Positions 1 through 12,246 of a stretch of 64,000 nucleotides of DNA are shown here, piece after piece. Both the position numbers and the translations under genes were made by a program. The notes under the pieces are model-generated. The model was not told the DNA's origin. It saw nothing but the letters and a program-made list of their open reading frames with translations, and did not search any database. Each line of letters starts with the position of its first letter. Position 1 is the first letter of the stretch. The stretch is from Galbula dea (taxonomy: Eukaryota; Chordata; Aves; Piciformes; Galbulidae): assembly GCA_013399015.1 (NCBI GenBank), contig VWZX01009119.1:196623-260622 (forward strand). Direction: 5' to 3'.

Positions 1-115
1 CTCTCCTTTTCTCCCTCTCTCCTTTTCTCCCTCTCTCCTTTTCTCCCTCTCTCCTTCTCTCCCTCTCCCTCTCCTTCTGCTTCTCCCTCTTTCTCTCCCT
101 CTCCCTCCTCCGTGC
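1..115. repeat. pyrimidine-rich simple repeat
   Basis: The window opens with a tandem CT-rich tract whose early unit is about 14 bp (CTCTCCTTTTCTCC), decaying into CTCCCTCTC units. It is one-strand pure pyrimidine and non-coding. It is probably cut by the window edge. Confidence 0.9.
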
Positions 116-690
116 TGCTGGCCGTGTGGGAAGGAGCTCTGGAAATGCAATCGGAGATGGTGGATGGGCTGCTGGCCACGGCTGTGGGGACAGGCAGGAG
201 GGAGAGCAGGGCCACGGAGGAGCCGGGGCGGCACGGGGAGGTGGCCACGGTGATGGCACCGAGGAGCTGGCCCTGGCTGATGCAGCGGTGAAGGCGAAGG
301 TGTCCCCGTGGCCGGCAGCGACCAAGGCTTTGGCAAGCTCTCGATGGGGTTGGCTCAGCCCTCGTGTTTCCTTTGGAAGCCGCAGGCCTGGGCCGAGCGC
401 AGGTAACTCCCGCGTGGCCTCGGCACAAAGCAAACAGCTCACACATCTGCTGCTGCTTCCTCTGCGCCGGGAAACGTGAGAGGATGGGAAGGGGAAGGGA
501 AGGGGAAGGGAAGGGAAGGGAAGGGAAGGGAAGGGAAGGGAAGGGAAGGAGAGTGGCAGGAATGCCGGCTTAGCAGTGCGAGGAGCCAAGCAGGGAGCCA
601 GGCAGAGCTTGTGGAAGGAGCGTGGTCACTCCTTGGGAAGCCCTGGAGAGGACTTCAGAGGGGCTGTCGGGGTCCGTGGTGGCCAGCAGC
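116..690. other. presumed DCHS1 intron, no gene seen
   Basis: Apart from the purine repeat, no exon, RNA gene or recognisable element is seen. The reading frames here are low-complexity and have no recognised family. Confidence 0.5.
484..556. repeat. polypurine GGGAA simple repeat
   Basis: A run of GGGAA/GGGGAA units, pure purine on the + strand. It produces artefactual Gly/Arg/Glu-rich reading frames. Such mirror-symmetric purine tracts can form triplex DNA, but nothing here shows that it does. Confidence 0.9.
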
Positions 691-699
691 TACACTGTG

Positions 700-1282
700 T
701 CTGCTGGTGGCCAAGAAGGCCAACAGTGTCCTGGCTTGGAGCAGCACTAATGTGGCAGCAGGCGTAGGGCAGGGCTTGTCCTCTTGGGCTGGACACTGGG
801 GAGGCCACAGCTCCAAGCCTGGGCTCCCTTTTGGCTCCTCACTGCCAGAAGGCCATGGAGGTGCTGGAGTGTGGGCAGAGAAGGGCAAGGAAGGTGGGGA
901 AGGGTCTAGAACACAAGGGTTGTGAGGAGCAGCTGAGGGAACTGGGCTTGCTTTGCCTGGAGAAGAGGAGGCACAGGGGAGACCTTCTGGCTCTGCAGCT
1001 CCCTGAGAGGAGGCTGGAGCCAGGTGGGGCTTGGGCTCTTCTGCCAAGGAAGAAGGGAGAGGACAAGAAGAAACAGCCTCTCTGTGGAGCCACTGGCCAG
1101 AGCTCTGCCCATGCCTGGTAGCTGGGCTTGGAGTAGCCCAGGTGGAGTCCCCATCCCTGGAGGGGTTTCAGACCCCTGGAGATGTGGTGCTGAGGGACAT
1201 GGTTTGGTGGCATTGGGTCCGTGGTTGAACTTGATGATCTTAAGGGTCTTTTCCAACCTAAATGAGTCTCTGATTCTATGTC
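700..1282 (+). mobile_element. CR1 LINE 3' fragment, sense
   Basis: It carries the bird CR1 3' end: the 'ctggagaagaggaggc' segment, the 'ccctggaggggtttcag' segment, the 'gatgtggtgctgaggg' segment, and a terminal 'aacttgatgatcttaagg' followed by a copy of the octamer-like tail ending near 'gattctatg'. It is 5'-truncated with an internal deletion. Similar copies recur through the window. Confidence 0.85.
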
Positions 1283-4200
1283 CCAAGAGGCTGCCTATGT
1301 CAGTGGTGCTGCCCACAGCTCCTGTATGCAGTGGTTCCTGCTCAACTCCATCTGTCCAAGACTTCTAGGCATCAGGCCTCATCCTGCCTTGGGACGTTAG
1401 AGGGTCTCTGTCAAGGTCTGGCTTTGGTTCAGACACACAGAATGGTCAGTGAGAGTTCAGGCCAAGGGCAGATCCTGCCAGCATGATGTGCAGGACACAA
1501 GACAGCCTCCAAGGTCAGCATGGAACCCAATGGCTTTGACTCTCCATCAGACTGCCACACTCCTGTGGAAAATACCCTGTGGGGACCAGGTCTGTGTTCA
1601 GATGGTGACATCTGCTCCCTGTGGATAGTGAGGAATGGGGAGTCCATGGGAGAGTGACCAGAAGAGACCTGAGGAGTGGCTTTGGGTTTGCTGCCCCCTC
1701 ACACACCTTGTCCTCCATACCAGGTTTGTCTGTGTGTACAAAGAGAGAGGAGCAGAGCAGAATAGGTTGCTGGCCTGAGGTTCCCAAAAAGCAAATGGAG
1801 CTTGTAACCTCTCCTGTGTTGATTACTCATGTTCCTCATGGGCCAGGTCCCACAGGAGCAGCCTCTGCATGAGCATTAAGTAAAGGAAACAGCAAACTCC
1901 AGTTCAAGTCTGCAATGAGAGAGAAACACCAGTGGAGCTGGACCCAGGGAATCAGTGGACACAGCAGCAGCAAACAGCCAGTCCCTGCCTGGTTGTCCCT
2001 GCTTCTCTCTCAGTGGCCCTGAGCTGCTGATGAGGAGCTTTAGGGCTCCTTGGACTACATGGAAGCGCTGTGGTTGCACGATGGGAAGCACTGGTTTGGT
2101 CTAAATTCACCCTCTGCCTCAAATTGATTTTAAATGTTTGACTTGGTACCAGCTTGCATGGTCAGATGTTGTCTTTCTGGGCCTTCCTCACTCTGTCTAC
2201 CAAATCAAGTGTTGCCTGTCCTCTGGCAGAAGGAGCTGTGGGAGCCCTGCCTGCTCTGACAGCAGTGTTGGTGAGAGGTGGTGGAGTATTGACTCCTGTG
2301 TAGATCCAGTGCTAATGATTTTGGAACCAGAGTTTGCTTATTTCCTTTGCATCCCATCCCCACCGTTTTTGGGGAGCAAGGTTGTCAGAAACCAGAGGCT
2401 GACCCGACACCCACCTCAGGGAGAGTCTTGTCTTGCAGTTGTGAGGATGAGTGTGATGAGTTGTGAAGTTTGAGCCCTGATCTGTGGTTCTAGGGCCTCT
2501 GGCTGTGCTGCACAGCACCAGGACGGTGCCCCAGGGCAGGGTCAAGATCTGCAGGACCTGCTGTAGGCTAGAGCAGGTCTGTCCTGTGCTGCTGGCAGAG
2601 CTTTGATGGGCAGTCATGGTGGGTTCATGGTGCTGGAAGAGGCAGTTGTGAGAGAACACGAGGCTGGGGACGTGCACGGGGTCTGGGACAGCAAAGGACC
2701 AGTGCTCCCTGACTGCTGCCAGCGAGGGTGGTGGGAGGTGGGAGGACATCACTGCATGTCTTCATGTCCTTGGGACAAGGGCTTTAGAGTTAACCTATTG
2801 TCAGGCCTTTGCACGAGACACTGGGGAGGCAAGATGGGAGAGGCCTGGGAGCTTGCTGGGAGCAGTGTCCGAGGAGGGAGCCTGACCTGGAGGGTCTGGG
2901 GGTGCAGGAGGCGCAGGACATGGGGAGATGCTGGTACATGGGGAGGTTGTGGGGGAGGTGAGCGCTGCTGTTACCGCCAGAAGAGCTGCATTTGTTCCAA
3001 ATTCCTGTGAAAGTTATTTCCTTGCGCTGCCAGCAGCCTCCTCCTGGGCTTGGCACAGCAGCCAGCGCCATGATTAATTCAAGTAGCATTTCCCCTGGAG
3101 CTGCAGCAGCTTTTCCACTGCAGCCGAGAGGCCCCAGCCCCTCTCGCTCCTCTCCCCCCATGCTCTGCTCCTCCTCCAGCCCCTTGCACAGCTCCCTCCT
3201 TCCTCCACCCCATCCACAGCCCCTTCACAGCTGCCCCTCTTCCCTCACCTCTGCTTCAGCCCCAGCCTTCTCATAACTCCTCTTCCTCTCACAGCTCTTG
3301 CTCACATCCTCCGTCCTCCATGGCAGCCCCACACCTGTGGCCACTGCCCCATGAGGTGCCAGTCACTGCATCTCCCCCAGCATGTCCCCCCTTGTCCCCC
3401 AGCTTCATCCCTTGGTCTTTGCTCCCTCCCTTCTCTCCGTACCCTGGCTGCTCTCAGCTGCTCTCACCTGCTCCCCACATAGATCCCCCCAGGGCATCTC
3501 TCTGGCCATGCTGCCCCTCACCCATGTGGCCCATGGGACACTCCAGCCTCCTTCTGCCCCCATCCCTGCTCCATCTCACACTGCCTCAAGCCCTAGTCTC
3601 ACCTGCACATCTTGCCCCACTTTGGCCTATCTCATGGTGTAGACCTCACAGCTGAAACTCAGCCCAGCACCCTGCTTGGGGTCCCTCTTGGCATCAGTGC
3701 CACGCAGAAGAACATGGCCAAACCTTCTCTCTTTCCACCCTGCACAGCTGCTACCCCACTGGAGCCTCCACCCCAAGCACTGTCCTCCACAGAGACCCCA
3801 GCTCAGTCTCCAGCTCCTGCAGGCTGGGCTGCGGCTCCTCATGTCCAGTAGGTTCATGTGCACAGGAGCTCCCTGTGTCCAGCAGCCCCCATTTCACTCC
3901 GTGCTGCCCCACCAAGGAGGACTCTTGGGTGCCCACATGGAACCTTGCTCCTCACCTTCCCTTGCTCAGTCTCAGAAGGGCAGGTTGAGCCCAGGCTCCT
4001 GCAGCCTGTGCCCAGCCTCACCCTCCACAGCCAGAGCCCTGCCTGGTAGCTGAGCCTGGGGCAGCCCACGGTGCTCCCTGGAGCCTCATGCTCTGACCCT
4101 CGCCTGGGCCACGTGTGCCGGCTGGTGGCCAGGGCCAAAGCCTGACCCTGCTGCCTCCCCAGAGGCCTGAGCGCGCCGGAGAGCCAGAGTCAGAGCCCAA

Positions 4201-6490
4201 GGAGCCAGAGGTGGCTCCTGAAATAGCAGCCATGGCCACTCCCGGGCTGCTTTGAGCTGGTCAGCAGCTGTGCCAGGGCTGGGAGGGCAGAGCCTGGCAC
4301 AGGCCCCGGCTCGGGAGCGTGCGTGGGATCGGTGACCACACTGGCGCCAGGCTCCTCTCCTCTCCCACCGAGAGCCGTCACGCCGAGGGGAGGGAGCCCA
4401 GAGCCAGATGTGTGCCAAAGCCACAGCTGAACATCTGCGCAGCAGAGATGCAGCCAGGGCAGGGCTCCAGAGGAGCTCCCGCCTGCTGCCCTGGGAGTGC
4501 TGCAGCCCTCCCCAGCACCCAGGGCTCGGGGGGCACAAGGGTCAGCTGGGGGACATGGGCTCTGGGGTGGCCCTCCAGAAGGCTCTGTGGGAAAGAGAAG
4601 ACTTGAGCCCTGCAGCTGGGGACTGAGGATCCCCCTGTGGGGCTGAGGATCCCAGGGTGGGGCTGAGGATGCAGCTGAAGACCCCAGAGTGGAGCTGAGG
4701 ACCCCTAGTCTGAGACCTAAGCCTGAGTTTACAGCATCTGGCCAATCTCATCTCTAAGTATTCACTGTTTGTCATGCAGATGGACTTGAGAACATTTCAG
4801 ATTGTCACATTGGTCACAAACAACTTTTGTGGACGTGGAGAGGCTGCCCAGTGTCCATCACGTTCTGCTGGGGTTGGGCTTGGCTGAGGGCTGGCTGCTG
4901 TCAGTGTCTGAGTTGTCCCTCTCCCTGTCCCGCTGCAGGGCATGGCTACAGCACTGTTCACCACTGCCCAAACTCAGTGTCACGTCTCCAAGGCCTGCAC
5001 TGAAATGCATCTTTTCCTCTAGGCATGCTGCTGGTGTCTGACCCTGGAGCAGGCTCCAGCCTTAAGCTCAGATGGATCTCCAGGTTTTCTGCTCCCTCCA
5101 GCAGCACCATGGTGCTGGCCTCTGCTCTAGGCTGTCCTGTGCTGAAGTGGTGAAATCCTCCTGGGCCTCCCCTGCCTCTCCCTCCTCTTGCTTTACTTGT
5201 TTAGCAACCAAAATCTTCGTTCCCCTCTGCTGGGTTTTCCTTTGCAGCCCAGCCCTTGGGTTGGCTGCTGCACAGTGTCATTTCTCTGTGCTCTTCTCCC
5301 CTTGTCTGGTGTAAGGAGGAAACAACAAAACCCAAAGAACCTTTGGATTTCCACCTTGCCTTGTCAGGACTCAGGTATGAACTGGGAGCAGAATCCTAAC
5401 TGATGAAGGGGACAGGGTCCTGCTGACAACTGCTCTCTTCTGCCTTGGTATAAACTTCTTCCCAGGCAAACACAGTGATTGTCTCCTGGCCCATGGGGAA
5501 GGGCTTGGTTCATCCTTCATTCTCCCTTCCCCAATGAATATTTTCTCTCTTTGGCTACACATGACCTGGGAACGCTCAGCCTGTGTCAGCAGGAGAAGAC
5601 TTTAGCCTTGCTGGGACCCAGGAATTGATGAAGGTTGGACCCTGGGCATGTGGACCTGTGGAAACACCCAAGGCAGAAGTTCAAGAGGTGCTAGAGAAGG
5701 GCCCATGCTGGGTGCAGGGATGTCAGTGAGGCCAGGGCAAGGCTGCAGGAGAGAAGCAGCCTGCAGCAAGGTTAGGGAATGGAGAAGGAGCACATGGAGA
5801 TGGGCGTTCCCCTGCTTGGAGGCTTTGTGGGATGGGCTGCTTCATGGTCATCACTGCTGGTAGGGTCTAAGGCTGTCACTGTGTGTTCATGTGGCTGAGA
5901 GGTGGAGGTTCTGTTGGGAACACCTCCTGGGAATCTGTCCCTGTTGTCATTCCCCACTGGACCTCAGCACTCTGTGACCCTGCTGAGAGTTATGGGCAGA
6001 GGTGGGACAGCTGCAGAACTTCATGTGGCATGTGGAGGGTGTGAGGGTGCTATGTGTCTTTGGCTGGGCACAAGGATCCTGCCCTCTTGCAGGGACATGA
6101 TACCTGAGGAGAACCAGCTAGTCCTGCAGCCTGAGAGGATTTGAGGACAGTGCTTCTGGAGCCTTCCCAGATGCTGTGCACTTGCCCAGTCCCTAGGCAC
6201 AAGAAAGGAGCACCTGGGTTCAGAGAAGGGATTGTGACCTACCCTGTGTGTGGATGTGGAGCAGCTAGTGGTGAGACTGGCTGGATTTGGTGCAGCAAAG
6301 CTGCTGACTGTGCAACAGTTGTGGGTCCTGAGACAGGGACCCTACAGCACTCAGGATGAAGGGTCATACAACACAAGACAAGACTGAGTCCTGGACAAGG
6401 AGCCAAAGAGGAGCAGAGCAAAGTTCTGTACAGCAGAGTGAGCTCTTCACTGGTGTCCAGCAGCCTGTGCTGGGGGAAGGGTGCAACAGC
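1283..6490. other. presumed DCHS1 intron, no gene seen
   Basis: Non-coding by inspection: no cadherin-like frame and no recognised domain. A proline-rich, C-rich stretch (about 3040-3660) and a GC-richer patch (about 4140-4560) give long spurious frames on both strands. A short imperfect repeat of 'ggctgaggatcc' type lies at 4620-4710. A homeobox-like TGATTAATT site lies near 3070. Confidence 0.55.
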
Positions 6491-6496
6491 TGATCC

Positions 6497-6600
6497 CTGA
6501 GTCACAGAGTGATTCAGACTGGAGAGCTCTTGGGAGGTCTTTGCCCACCCTCTGCTCAAAGCAGGGCCAGCAGTGGGGTCAGACCAGGCTGCTCACAGAC
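6497..6600 (-). mobile_element. CR1 3' end fragment, antisense
   Basis: A degraded antisense CR1 tail. The segment starts with the reverse-complemented terminal octamer region ('gagtcacagagtgattcag') and runs into the 'accaggctgctcacag' motif typical of reversed CR1 3' ends. Confidence 0.55.
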
Positions 6601-7855
6601 TCCCAGCATGGTGAGGGCTGGAAGGGACCTCTGGAGATGATCTAGTCCAACCCCACAGTGCTCTGCTTGTCACCTGCCTCCAGGCAGAGCACAGCTAATA
6701 ACACACCACCCTCTGAGCCCAACCCTCAGTCTGGTTTTGACCCACCTCATTGTCCAGCTCTCCAAACTGTAACATCCTCCCTGGGCTATGAGGATTGTAG
6801 GAGAAGGTGGAAAAGTCTTTCTTAAAGTCAAGGCAGTTGTCACCCCCAGCTGTCATCCCTGCAACCACAGATCCATCACTGCATCAGAGGCTCAGTCCAT
6901 GATGGCTCTTCCCCCTCCAGGATGCTCCATGTGGCCAAAAACAAGCTCCAAGAGGACTCACTCCATGGTTCTCCCATGGACCAAAGTGTGGCTACATGAG
7001 TGTAGATCCTCAGGTCACCCTTTTGGCCTTTCTTGAAGGGGAGCTGCAGTATTTGCTGTCCTGCAGTTGTCAGGAATCTCCCTGGATCTCCACCACATTT
7101 GAAAGGGCAGCCCCGCAAGTCCTCTTCTGTCAGCATCCATTGATGCAGCCTCTTGGGTCCCATCTTCATTAAAGAAATCCTGACTCAGTCTTCACCCCTG
7201 CCTGGGAGCTCTCCAAACCCTTTCCAAAGTCCTGGAGGCCTGAGAGACCTTGGTGGTGTGGATAGAGGTGAAGGAGGTGTCTCAGTCCAACCTGTGTCAC
7301 CACATCACCACCGTGGTCAGAAATGGGGCTGAAAAAGGCATTCTCCTGCTGGTGTGGTGGTGGAGGCTCCCCTGAAGACCCTCAGTTTTCCTTGCAAGTC
7401 TCAACCCCACTTGAACATTGACTTTCCTGACACCATCATGATGTGCCTGGGCAGTGTTTGTGATTCCTCCTCTGCAGCTTCCTGCTGTGTTCTCCTCCCA
7501 TCTGCTGCCTTTCTGCATGGCAGGTTAGCCTCGAGGTCCCTGCTTAGTCAAGGCCATCTGCTGATGTGCCTCCTTGTTTTCCTAAGTGCTGGAATGGGCT
7601 CTTCTCCTGCCTGGAGTCTGCTGTCCTGAAGGCTTGCAGCCCTCCTGAGCTCCCTTGGCCATCAGAGCTTCCTCCCATGGGAATTCTCCCACCTACCCGA
7701 TCCCTGCGTGTGCTGAAGTCCTGCTTGGAGTCCAGGGTCTGTCTTCTGCTGCTCACCTTCCTCAGGAGATCCCTGTAGGAACCTCAGTTCTCTTTCCCCA
7801 CTCCATTCAGATGCTGAACATTACCAGTTGGTGGTCACATCAGCCAAGGTTCTGC
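6601..7855 (-). mobile_element. degraded CR1 LINE with ORF2 remnant, antisense
   Basis: It starts with the reversed CR1 end ('ggctggaagggacctctgg'). It continues through stretches that resemble the antisense strand of the CR1 reverse-transcriptase ORF, for example around 6785-6845 ('ttcttaaagtcaaggcagtt') and 7040-7085. Many frame breaks are present, so no functional protein remains. The 5' limit is uncertain and the assignment rests on remembered consensus similarity. Confidence 0.5.
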
Positions 7856-8272
7856 CTCTGGAGCATCTGTGGGAGGAGGAAAGGCTGAGGGCCCTGGGGC
7901 TGCTGAGCCTGGAGAAGAGCAGCCCCAGAGGGGAGCTGCTCCATGCTGAGCAAGAGCTGCAGGCTGGGGGCAAGAGGCTGGGGCCAGACTCTGCTCAGTG
8001 GTGGCCAGGGACAGCCCAAGGGGCACTGGGCACAAACTGGAGCCCAGGAGGTTCCAGCTGAGCAGGAGGAGAAGTTTGTTTGTTGTGAGGGTGTTGGAGC
8101 CCTGGCCCAGGCTTTGCAGAGAGGCTGTGGAGTCTCCTCGTGTGGAGAGATTCCAAAGGCACCTGGAGGCGATCCTGGGCAAGCTGCTGTGGGTGACCCT
8201 GCTGGAGCAGGGGGGTTGGACTGGATGATCTCCAGAGGTCCCTTCTAGCCCCTACCATGCTGGATTCTGTGA
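7856..8272 (+). mobile_element. CR1 LINE 3' fragment, sense
   Basis: A sense copy of the second CR1 subfamily seen in the window. It ends with 'gttggactggatgatctcc' followed by 'ggtcccttctagcccc' and a terminal 'ggattctgtga'. Its reverse-complement sibling is the copy at 19605-19870. Confidence 0.85.
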
Positions 8273-10435
8273 GGTGTCACTGGGTGACAAGAGACAGGTG
8301 CCAGTCCCAGTGCCCTGGGAGCATTGGTATGGGGCCTGGGGCGGGATGGAGCACAAGAGGCAGGTAGGGACTAGCTGTGCTGTGGGACATGGAGATGTGT
8401 TGTAGCCTGTGGCAGGCTGGACCTGGCCCTGGCTGGCTCAGTGTGCTGTGCTGGGGACAGCAGTGCTGGGCTGGGCTGAGTGGGCTCCCTGTGAACGTTG
8501 GGCTGTCCCAGGAGCATGCTGCAGGCAGAGCAAGAGGACAAGGTGTGGTGGGAGAACAGTGCTCCATGTGCTCTGTATGTGCTGCTCAACTGCTGCAGGG
8601 TCCAGGAAAATGCTGTGCCTGCAGCCAAGCACATCTTGGGCAGGAGCTCTGGCCCTGTGCTGCTCAGGAACCCTGTCTCCAGGAGTCTTAGCCTTAGTCT
8701 CCTGTGGGCAGTAGCAGGATGTGTTCATGCAGCCATCAGCTTTTGATGGCAAAGGATTTCTCTTTGGAGAATGGGATCCTGCAGGACAGAGCTGGAGAGC
8801 TACAGGCCAGAGAACACTTCAACTTGCAGCTAGTTTTTCCAGGCAGGGATGGGCTCTCTGGTCCAGCCACCAGTGCCAGCACAGAGGGCTTCTGAGAACT
8901 GCCCCTTAGTCCTCCAAGGGCTGAGTGAGACCAAGGAGCACTGATCAGAGGTAGGTGTTCAACAGAGAATGTAATGAGCCATGGAAACGATTCACCATGG
9001 ATTCCTCATCCCTACTGACCTGGGAACATCTGGGCTCTTGATGTCAGAGCTCCAGGGTCACCACACCCCCTGCCTCCAGGAGGACCCTCTGGAGTCCCAC
9101 AGGGGAGGGAATGCTGGGCTCTGGCATCACTGCAGCACCCAAAGCAGGGAGTCTCCCTGCCCTTGTGCTTTGTGGACGCTTCTGCTCTTGGCTCCTGGGC
9201 TCTCAGCTGCATATCCTGTAGTCCATGGGCTTGCAGCTGCACCTCCTGTGGTCCTGGGCAGAAACACAGCGTGAGCTTCTCCTCTGTTCCTTGTGCCTGG
9301 TGTGTCCATGGGGATGCTGTGAGCTCATGCAGATGTCCTGTGCTGAGGAGGGAGCCCACAGCTTTGTCCACGTCTCCTGTCTGCCTGTTGGCCCTGCACA
9401 CTCATGCAGGTGTCTTGGTCCCAGCTGCAGCCTTTCCTCCTCTCCTTGCTCCTCTCACGTAGCTCCTCCTGGGAAGAGTCATCCTTGGCTCTGTGGGATG
9501 TCCAGTCAGGGGTGAGGGTGCTGCAGAGGCTCTCTGTGAGCTTGGAGCTCTGACCCAAGCAGCAGACCTTGTGCAGCTCCCACAGAGTGTCTCCTGGGTG
9601 CCCCTTAGACAGCCTGACCCCATTTTCTTGCTTCTGGGGCAAACATCAGGAGTCTCATCAGAGAGCTGCTGCTCCAGGATTTGGGTAGGTGCTGAGTCCA
9701 GAGCCTGGAGCTGCTCTGCCTCAGCTTCTAGTGAAGTGACTGGACAAATATCCAGACTTGGTTTAATGATTTCCAGGGATGCTGAAGTCACCAGAGGTCT
9801 TGATGAGCCCTTTGGTGGCTAATTATCCTCACAGCACTAGTGTCCTGCGCTGAGGGTGCTCTGTGGACCCAGCCATGGATCCCCACTTGTCTGCAGTATC
9901 CAGTGGCTGCCCAACCCCTGCACTCCTCTTGGAGCAGTCCTCAGGACACCACTCCAACCACAGCAGGGGCTCTGCTGCCCTTGGGGCTTGTCTTGGGTCC
10001 TGCTGGGCCTGGGCTGACCACAGGCTGGTGGCACACACACAGAGGACATAGGGTCTGCAGGCAGGAGTGCTGGGGCTGGGGGTGCACCAGACACAGCCTC
10101 TCCCTCTCCACACTGAGCTGATGTGGTTAGTGGCTCCTTCAAAGCTGACCTTTAGTGGTCCTTCCAACCCAAAATGTTCTGTGGTTCTAGGGTTCAGGTG
10201 TTCTGTTGTCCCTGTAGCTGTTCTCTGGGCACCAGTTCAGCACCACCTGTCCAGGTGAGACAGGGACTAGAGGCAAGTCTCTGTAGTGGCTGCACCAGTG
10301 CTGGTGTAGCAGTGACATGACCTCTCTTGGACCCTGTGGGGGCTTGTACAGGCAGGATTGTGTCAGACCAGTGGTCTGCAGGCAGTCCCACAGCAGGATG
10401 GGGAGAGGGAGCACTGGACACCTGTGAACAAGGAT
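8273..10435. other. presumed DCHS1 intron, no gene seen
   Basis: No exon or RNA gene recognised. A weak CR1-tail-like scrap lies near 10135-10195 ('tggtccttccaacccaaaa'). Reading frames here are short and not family-like. Confidence 0.5.
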
Positions 10436-10437
10436 CT

Positions 10438-10622
10438 TTTCTTCCCCAAAAGGATTGTCAGGGCCTGGCCTAGGCTGCCCAGGACAGTGGTGGAATCTCC
10501 ATCCCTGGAGGGGTTGGAAAGCCCTGGAGATGTGGTGCTGAGGGCCATGGGTTAGTGGTGACCTGGCAGTGCTGGTTAATGGTTGGACTTGAAGATCTTA
10601 ACCCAAAGATTCTGTAGTTCAA
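10438..10622 (+). mobile_element. CR1 LINE 3' fragment, sense
   Basis: A short sense copy with the CR1 3' landmarks 'ctgcccaggacagtggtgg', 'ggagatgtggtgctgagg' and 'tagtggtgacctggcagtg', ending at 'gattctgtagttca'. Confidence 0.85.
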
Positions 10623-10959
10623 TGATGCCTTGCCCTGGTCCTACAGCAGGTCTGGCTCTGATGCCACACTGCTGGCTCCACGGGACAGTCCAGACAGGAG
10701 ATTACTCTGGGTGCCAGGGAGATGACAGTGCTGTGATAGAATCATAGTAAGAGCTCATCAGGTTCTCCTGCTCCCAAAATCTGAGCCAGCTCCTGTGGCA
10801 GAAAGCTGGATCTCCAGATAGCTTTCCCCTGTGGGTATCTGTCTTAGGTTGGTGGCCATCAGAGGATGGTTGAGGTGAGGAAGTGAGGCTGTTCTGGAAG
10901 CACCAGAGCCCTTTGCCCAAGAAGCCTAAGGACAATATCTTACTCAGCTGCAGAGCTTA

Positions 10960-11235
10960 GAATCATAGAATCACAGGCTGGTTTGAGTTGGAAAGGACCT
11001 TCCAAGGTCATCTAGTCCAACCCCCTGCAGTCAGCAGGGACATCTGCAACCAGAGCAGGTTGCTCACAGCCCCAACTAACCTGAGCTGGAATGGCTGCAG
11101 GGATGGGACATCTCCCACCTCTCTGGGCAACCAGTTCCAGCTTGTTGCTGTGCAGTGTCCTGATGCAGCTCACATGGCTTTAGAATGCTTCCAGAGGGAT
11201 CTGCAGGTCATTTGGAAGGAAGGAAGCAATGAATT
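10960..11235 (-). mobile_element. CR1 LINE 3' fragment, antisense
   Basis: It begins with the reversed octamer tail ('agaatcatagaatcacag'), then 'ttggaaaggaccttccaagg', 'atctagtccaaccccctgc' and 'gagcaggttgctcacagcc'. This is the standard antisense layout of a bird CR1 end. Confidence 0.85.
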
Positions 11236-11943
11236 GACCACAAAGTGGTTGTTGCACCCTTTTGAGGAACAATGCTGAAGGCTACCAGCTAAACCCCTGA
11301 TGGCACATGCCCCAGTTCACTGGGATGGGCTGTCACCCCAGTAACAATCCATCACAGAGCCAGGACACACATGATGTGAATAGAGGCTTCAGCAGTGTCA
11401 CTAAGGTCAGGCTGATGCTCCTGGAGGAGCATCTCCACAGTGGACAGACCTCCTGGGGCAGGAGGGAAGGAAGATGTTGAACTGGAGGTGCACAGAGGGA
11501 TCCAGTTTCCCAAGGTCCTCTCATGGCACCTTGAGCTTCAAGTGCTTTGCAGCTGGGGCAGGGAGGAGGGATCCTGTCCCATGGTGCTTCTCCTGGCACC
11601 TGCTGCAGGCTTGGTGAGCAAATAGTGTGCATGGTGAGCGTGGTGCTCAGTGGAGGTGTGTGCTCAGCCTCTCCCCTCGGGCATCCCCTCCCAGCCTGGG
11701 CAGCAGAGCAGGAGAGTCAGTGAGGGTGTGCTGGAGGAGCTGCCTCCCCTCATGGGCCTGTGGCTCCCTGGGCAGGAGAGATGATAAGAGGCTACCTCAG
11801 GTCCTCTGTCACCTCCAGAGGTGTGGAGCATGGTGGTCTGAGGGGTAAGCATATGGTCTTGTAGGGTCCCACCCTCTGCCTGACTGATTCCTCCTCCCCT
11901 GGCCCCACCAATCTCTGTGGTCTCCACGTTGTTTCCCCATCTC
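11236..11943. other. presumed DCHS1 intron, no gene seen
   Basis: No exon, RNA gene or clear repeat recognised. It separates a CR1 copy from the minisatellite. Confidence 0.5.
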
Positions 11944-12246
11944 TGGTGATGGGGGTCTCTGGTGATGGGGTCTCTGAAAGTGGGGTGTCTATGATGGGGT
12001 CTCTGACTATGGGCTCCTTACAATGGAGTGTCTACGATGGGACTCATGGCCCCAGTTGTGTCCCTGCCCAGAGAAAATGTCTTCTCCACTGGCTCCCCCA
12101 ATCTCAGTGCTCTCCACATTGTCCCCCCATCTCTCTGATGGGGTCTCTAACGATGGTGACTCTGCAATGGTATCTCTGTGATGGAGTCTCTGACAATGGT
12201 GTCTCTGCAATGGGGTCTCTGCCCATGGGGTCTCCACGTTGGGGTG
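11944..12246. repeat. degenerate minisatellite, ATGGGGTCTCTG-type units
   Basis: Two blocks (about 11944-12050 and 12132-12246) of 14-17 bp units built on 'gatggggtctctg' with substitutions, separated by a non-repeat spacer. The spacer and the end of the second block both carry 'gtccctgcccaca/g', so the whole two-block unit may itself have been duplicated. Confidence 0.75.

Noticed and set aside
3320..3655. Proline-rich 111-residue frame
   Set aside because: C-rich low-complexity intron sequence with no splice context or family resemblance.
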